Origin: Gammaproteobacteria bacterium
GTDB taxonomy: Bacteria > Gemmatimonadota > Gemmatimonadetes > Longimicrobiales > Gaopeijiaceae
Length of the DNA stretch: 7,746 nt
Reading direction: 5' to 3'
NCBI GenBank assembly: GCA_024638345.1
Contig: JAHEKL010000124.1
Span: 1-7,746 of the forward strand
Of the stretch, positions 5,725 through 7,746 are shown one piece after another. A program made the position numbers and the translations under genes. The notes below the pieces were generated by a model. That model was not told the DNA's origin. It worked only from the letters and a program-made list of their open reading frames with translations, and searched no databases. Numbering within the stretch: position 1 is the stretch's first letter; each line of letters begins with the position of its first letter.

Positions 5725-6698
5725 TCCATTTCCTCCAGGCGATCCGCTTCGCCCAAGGCTTCGCGGGTTCCGGATGCTACCTGCCGCGAAGACCTCGGTT
5801 CCGGACCGGGCGGCCGGGTCTTCCACCTCTTGTGGAACCAGAAGTACTGCTCCGGGCTCTCCCGAATGACCTCCTCCAGCTTCGACACGTATGCGCTTGT
5901 CCAGCGGTGTATGTCCTGCTCTGCGTCACCGCTCGGCTGGATGTGGATTGGGAAGAGCCGAATCCTGTACTCGGCTCTCCAACCGGACAGGCGCTGCGAG
6001 TCGGCGAAGACCACGGGAGATCCGGTCCGCTGCGCGAGGAGCCCGGGGCCCCGAACCGTGGACGCGGGGACCTTGAAGAAATTCACGAAGACGCCTTTCC
6101 CCGCGAAGTTCTGGTCGGCCAACAGGGCGACCACCCGGGCCTCTCTCAGGCTCCTCATGATCGCACGTGTCGCCTCGTGCTGATAGATGACACCCACCCC
6201 CAGTCGCCCGCGAACTCGAACCATGTAGTCGTCGAAGAGGGGATTCCGTTGTCTTCGCGCGACCGCGTCAACCGGTACGCCCCTCGACGTGATACTGAGA
6301 GCGGCAATCTCCCAGTTGCCGAAGTGGCCGGTAAGCGCGATCACCCCGACGCCTTGTGCAACTGGTGCCCGGAACAGATCCAGGCCGTCGACCGCGCACC
6401 GCCCGCGAATCTCCTCCGTGCTCATCGACTGGAAGCGGATCAGCGCGATCGCCTCACGCCCGAAGTGTCGATATGTCCTCGTGGCAACCTCCTTCCGCCA
6501 TGAGCTCGACTTCTCGGGAAAGGCTCGCTCCAGATTTTCGAGCACAACCGACCTTCGTATTCGAAGCAGAGAGCCGGCCAGCCAGCCCAAAGTGACTCCC
6601 AGCAGATCGGCGGCGCGCTCCGGCAGGCGAGTCACGACGGCCGTCACCGTGGTCAGCAGCAAATACTCGAATCGGTGAGAGATCCGTGGACGGGTCAC
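5721..6698 (-). CDS. LpxL/HtrB-type lysophospholipid (lipid A) acyltransferase
   Basis: A 325-aa member of the LpxL/LpxM/HtrB family, close to the usual ~300 residues. These inner-membrane enzymes move an acyl chain from acyl-ACP onto lipid A precursors; more distant members acylate other glycolipids such as phosphatidylinositol mannosides or ornithine lipids. The signature HX4E catalytic motif is present as HFGNWE (His125, Glu130). Other family hallmarks are VVLENLERAFP (51-61), ADQN (194-197), and YFWFHKRWKTRP (285-296). A hydrophobic segment near residues 11-47 would act as membrane anchor. A ~29-residue charged tail after the last motif (297-325) looks like an extension. The start is a GTG at 6698-6696 sharing four bases (GTGA) with the stop of the exporter gene; no clear ribosome site precedes it, which fits translational coupling. 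Whether the substrate is true lipid A cannot be decided from this window. Confidence 0.94.
   Translation of the reverse strand: MTRPRISHRFEYLLLTTVTAVVTRLPERAADLLGVTLGWLAGSLLRIRRSVVLENLERAFPEKSSSWRKEVATRTYRHFGREAIALIRFQSMSTEEIRGRCAVDGLDLFRAPVAQGVGVIALTGHFGNWEIAALSITSRGVPVDAVARRQRNPLFDDYMVRVRGRLGVGVIYQHEATRAIMRSLREARVVALLADQNFAGKGVFVNFFKVPASTVRGPGLLAQRTGSPVVFADSQRLSGWRAEYRIRLFPIHIQPSGDAEQDIHRWTSAYVSKLEEVIRESPEQYFWFHKRWKTRPPGPEPRSSRQVASGTREALGEADRLEEME
5731..5736 (-). promoter_or_regulatory. Ribosome binding site of the glycosyltransferase gene
   Basis: The minus strand reads GGAGGA here, 6 nt before the GTG at 5724-5722. It is the strongest Shine-Dalgarno match among the genes of this cluster and settles the GTG start over the longer in-frame extension. 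It is located inside the last codons of the acyltransferase gene. Confidence 0.75.
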
Positions 6699-7746
6699 GA
6701 AGCCGCGACGGGCGCCGGCCCCTGCACCTCGTCCGGCCGGAACTGTAGATCGTAGAGGTAGCCGTAGAGCCCTCCCTCCTCGAGCAGTCGTTCGTGAGTT
6801 CCCCGTTGTATGATTCGGCCGTCGTCCATGACCAGAATCTGCTGGGCCCGCTGCACCGTAGCGAGTCGGTGGGCGATCACGAAGGTGGTCCTACCGACCA
6901 GCAACTCCTCCATTGCTTCCTGGATGAGACGCTCCGATTCGGAATCCAATGCGGAAGTGGCTTCATCCAGGATCAGAATCGGAGGATCCCGCAGGATCGC
7001 GCGCGCTATGGCAATCCTCTGACGCTGTCCGCCGGAGAGCTGGGTTCCCCGCTCGCCCACGACGGTGTCGTATCCCCGTGCGAGGCTCAGAACGAAATCG
7101 TGTGCGTGCGCTGCCTTGGCAGCTCGTTCGATCTCTTCTTGAGGCGGGGATCTCTCCTCCAGACCGTAGGCGATGTTCGCCCGGACGGTGTCGTGGAAGA
7201 GCACCGTTTCCTGCGACACCACGCCCAGGTTCTCGCGGAGAGATCGAATCGAGAACTCTCGAAGATCGGTTCCGTCCACGAGGATCCGACCCACGCTGGC
7301 TTCGTAGAACCGACCGAGCAGGTCGACGAGCGTCGTCTTCCCTGCGCCGGAAGGTCCGACCAGGGCAGTCACCGTCCCTGCAGGAGCCTTGAAAGAAACT
7401 CCGGAAAGAACTTCTTCGCCCGGCCGATAGCTGAACGAGACCGAGTCGAAGACGATCTCACGATCCACCCCGGGGAACTCGCGCGCGTCGGGACGATCCC
7501 GGATCTCGACGGGAGCATCCAAGAACTCGAACGCCCGTTCCGCGGCGACCAAACCCGGCTGCATGATTGCTGGAAGCTTTCCGAGGTACTTGACCGGGGC
7601 GTATAGCTTCATGGACAGTGCGATGAAACCGATGAAGTCCTCCGGCGACAGCCCGTCTCCTGCGAAGACCAGCCGAGTGCCGTACCACAGGATCACCACG
7701 GTCCCCAAGGCCCCGACCATCTCCGTGACCGGGTTCGCGAGGGCCC
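6695..7746 (-). CDS. MsbA-like ABC exporter, C-terminal part (5' end outside the window)
   Basis: The frame is open to the right edge; 349 residues are visible and the N-terminal transmembrane part is missing. What remains is the end of the membrane domain (about residues 1-75, with a hydrophobic helix and the KLYAPVKYLGKLPAIMQ coupling segment) and a complete nucleotide-binding domain. This has Walker A GPSGAGKT (130-137), a Q-loop glutamine in VVSQETVLF (near 178), signature LSGGQRQR (236-243), Walker B ILILDE (256-261) and H-loop IAHRLAT (about 290-297). The order membrane domain then ATPase in one chain is that of type IV half-size exporters such as MsbA, which flip lipid A or other lipids from the inner to the outer leaflet using ATP. 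The substrate is inferred from the next genes, an LpxL-type acyltransferase and a glycosyltransferase; multidrug exporters have the same architecture. An internal ATG at 7720 is not the real start, because protein-like sequence continues upstream of it. Confidence 0.95.
   Translation of the reverse strand, partial: ALANPVTEMVGALGTVVILWYGTRLVFAGDGLSPEDFIGFIALSMKLYAPVKYLGKLPAIMQPGLVAAERAFEFLDAPVEIRDRPDAREFPGVDREIVFDSVSFSYRPGEEVLSGVSFKAPAGTVTALVGPSGAGKTTLVDLLGRFYEASVGRILVDGTDLREFSIRSLRENLGVVSQETVLFHDTVRANIAYGLEERSPPQEEIERAAKAAHAHDFVLSLARGYDTVVGERGTQLSGGQRQRIAIARAILRDPPILILDEATSALDSESERLIQEAMEELLVGRTTFVIAHRLATVQRAQQILVMDDGRIIQRGTHERLLEEGGLYGYLYDLQFRPDEVQGPAPVAAS

Noticed and set aside
5725..5826. 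34-codon upstream extension of the glycosyltransferase
   Set aside because: It lies inside the acyltransferase coding end, lacks similarity to a GT2 N-terminus, and the GTG at 5724 has a strong GGAGGA at 6 nt.
5266..6183. 305-codon plus-strand open frame
   Set aside because: Antisense to the glycosyltransferase and acyltransferase, which carry complete family motifs; the plus-strand translation shows none.
6794..7606. 270-codon plus-strand open frame
   Set aside because: Antisense to the ABC ATPase domain with all canonical motifs; a codon-structure shadow.
1..7746. CRISPR array, tRNA genes, insertion sequence or prophage remnants
   Set aside because: No regularly spaced repeats, cloverleaf-like segments, transposase or phage-type proteins were seen on reading; the window is almost fully occupied by ordinary coding genes.

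Overview
The window comes from a GC-rich Gram-negative (diderm) bacterium. Genes for lipid A transport and acylation point to an LPS-bearing outer membrane. The overall protein style (TPR and zinc-ribbon proteins, a lone HyuB, frequent GTG starts, 4-nt gene overlaps) would fit Gemmatimonadota or a related environmental phylum, but this placement is an impression and not a demonstrated assignment. I see no tRNA, rRNA, insertion sequence, phage gene or CRISPR array.

Left part (1-2816, minus strand). Read in the direction of transcription there is a small uncharacterised 96-aa protein, then about 280 nt of non-coding DNA with three perfect 8-bp inverted repeats. Three tightly packed genes follow: a TPR protein with an unassigned C-terminal region, a protein ending in two four-cysteine zinc ribbons, and a probable lipoprotein that runs off the left edge. 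The last three overlap or nearly overlap and look like one transcription unit of unknown function.

Middle (2817-4990, plus strand). A divergent intergenic region of 108 nt separates the 96-aa gene from a complete hydantoinase B/oxoprolinase-type gene (hyuB). A small predicted beta-rich protein resembling the DUF6941 family follows 38 nt later. No hyuA partner is present in the window.

Right part (4975-7746, minus strand). An envelope-lipid cluster is read right to left: the C-terminal part of an MsbA-like ABC exporter (its 5' end is outside the window), an LpxL/HtrB-type acyltransferase, and a family 2 glycosyltransferase. Successive genes overlap by the same four bases, GTGA, which suggests translational coupling. 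The likely joint task is to acylate, glycosylate and flip a glycolipid or lipid A-like molecule at the inner membrane. This cluster meets the plus-strand DUF6941-like gene tail to tail with a 16-nt overlap. Two strong hairpins lie there, one of them built around the two opposing stop codons.
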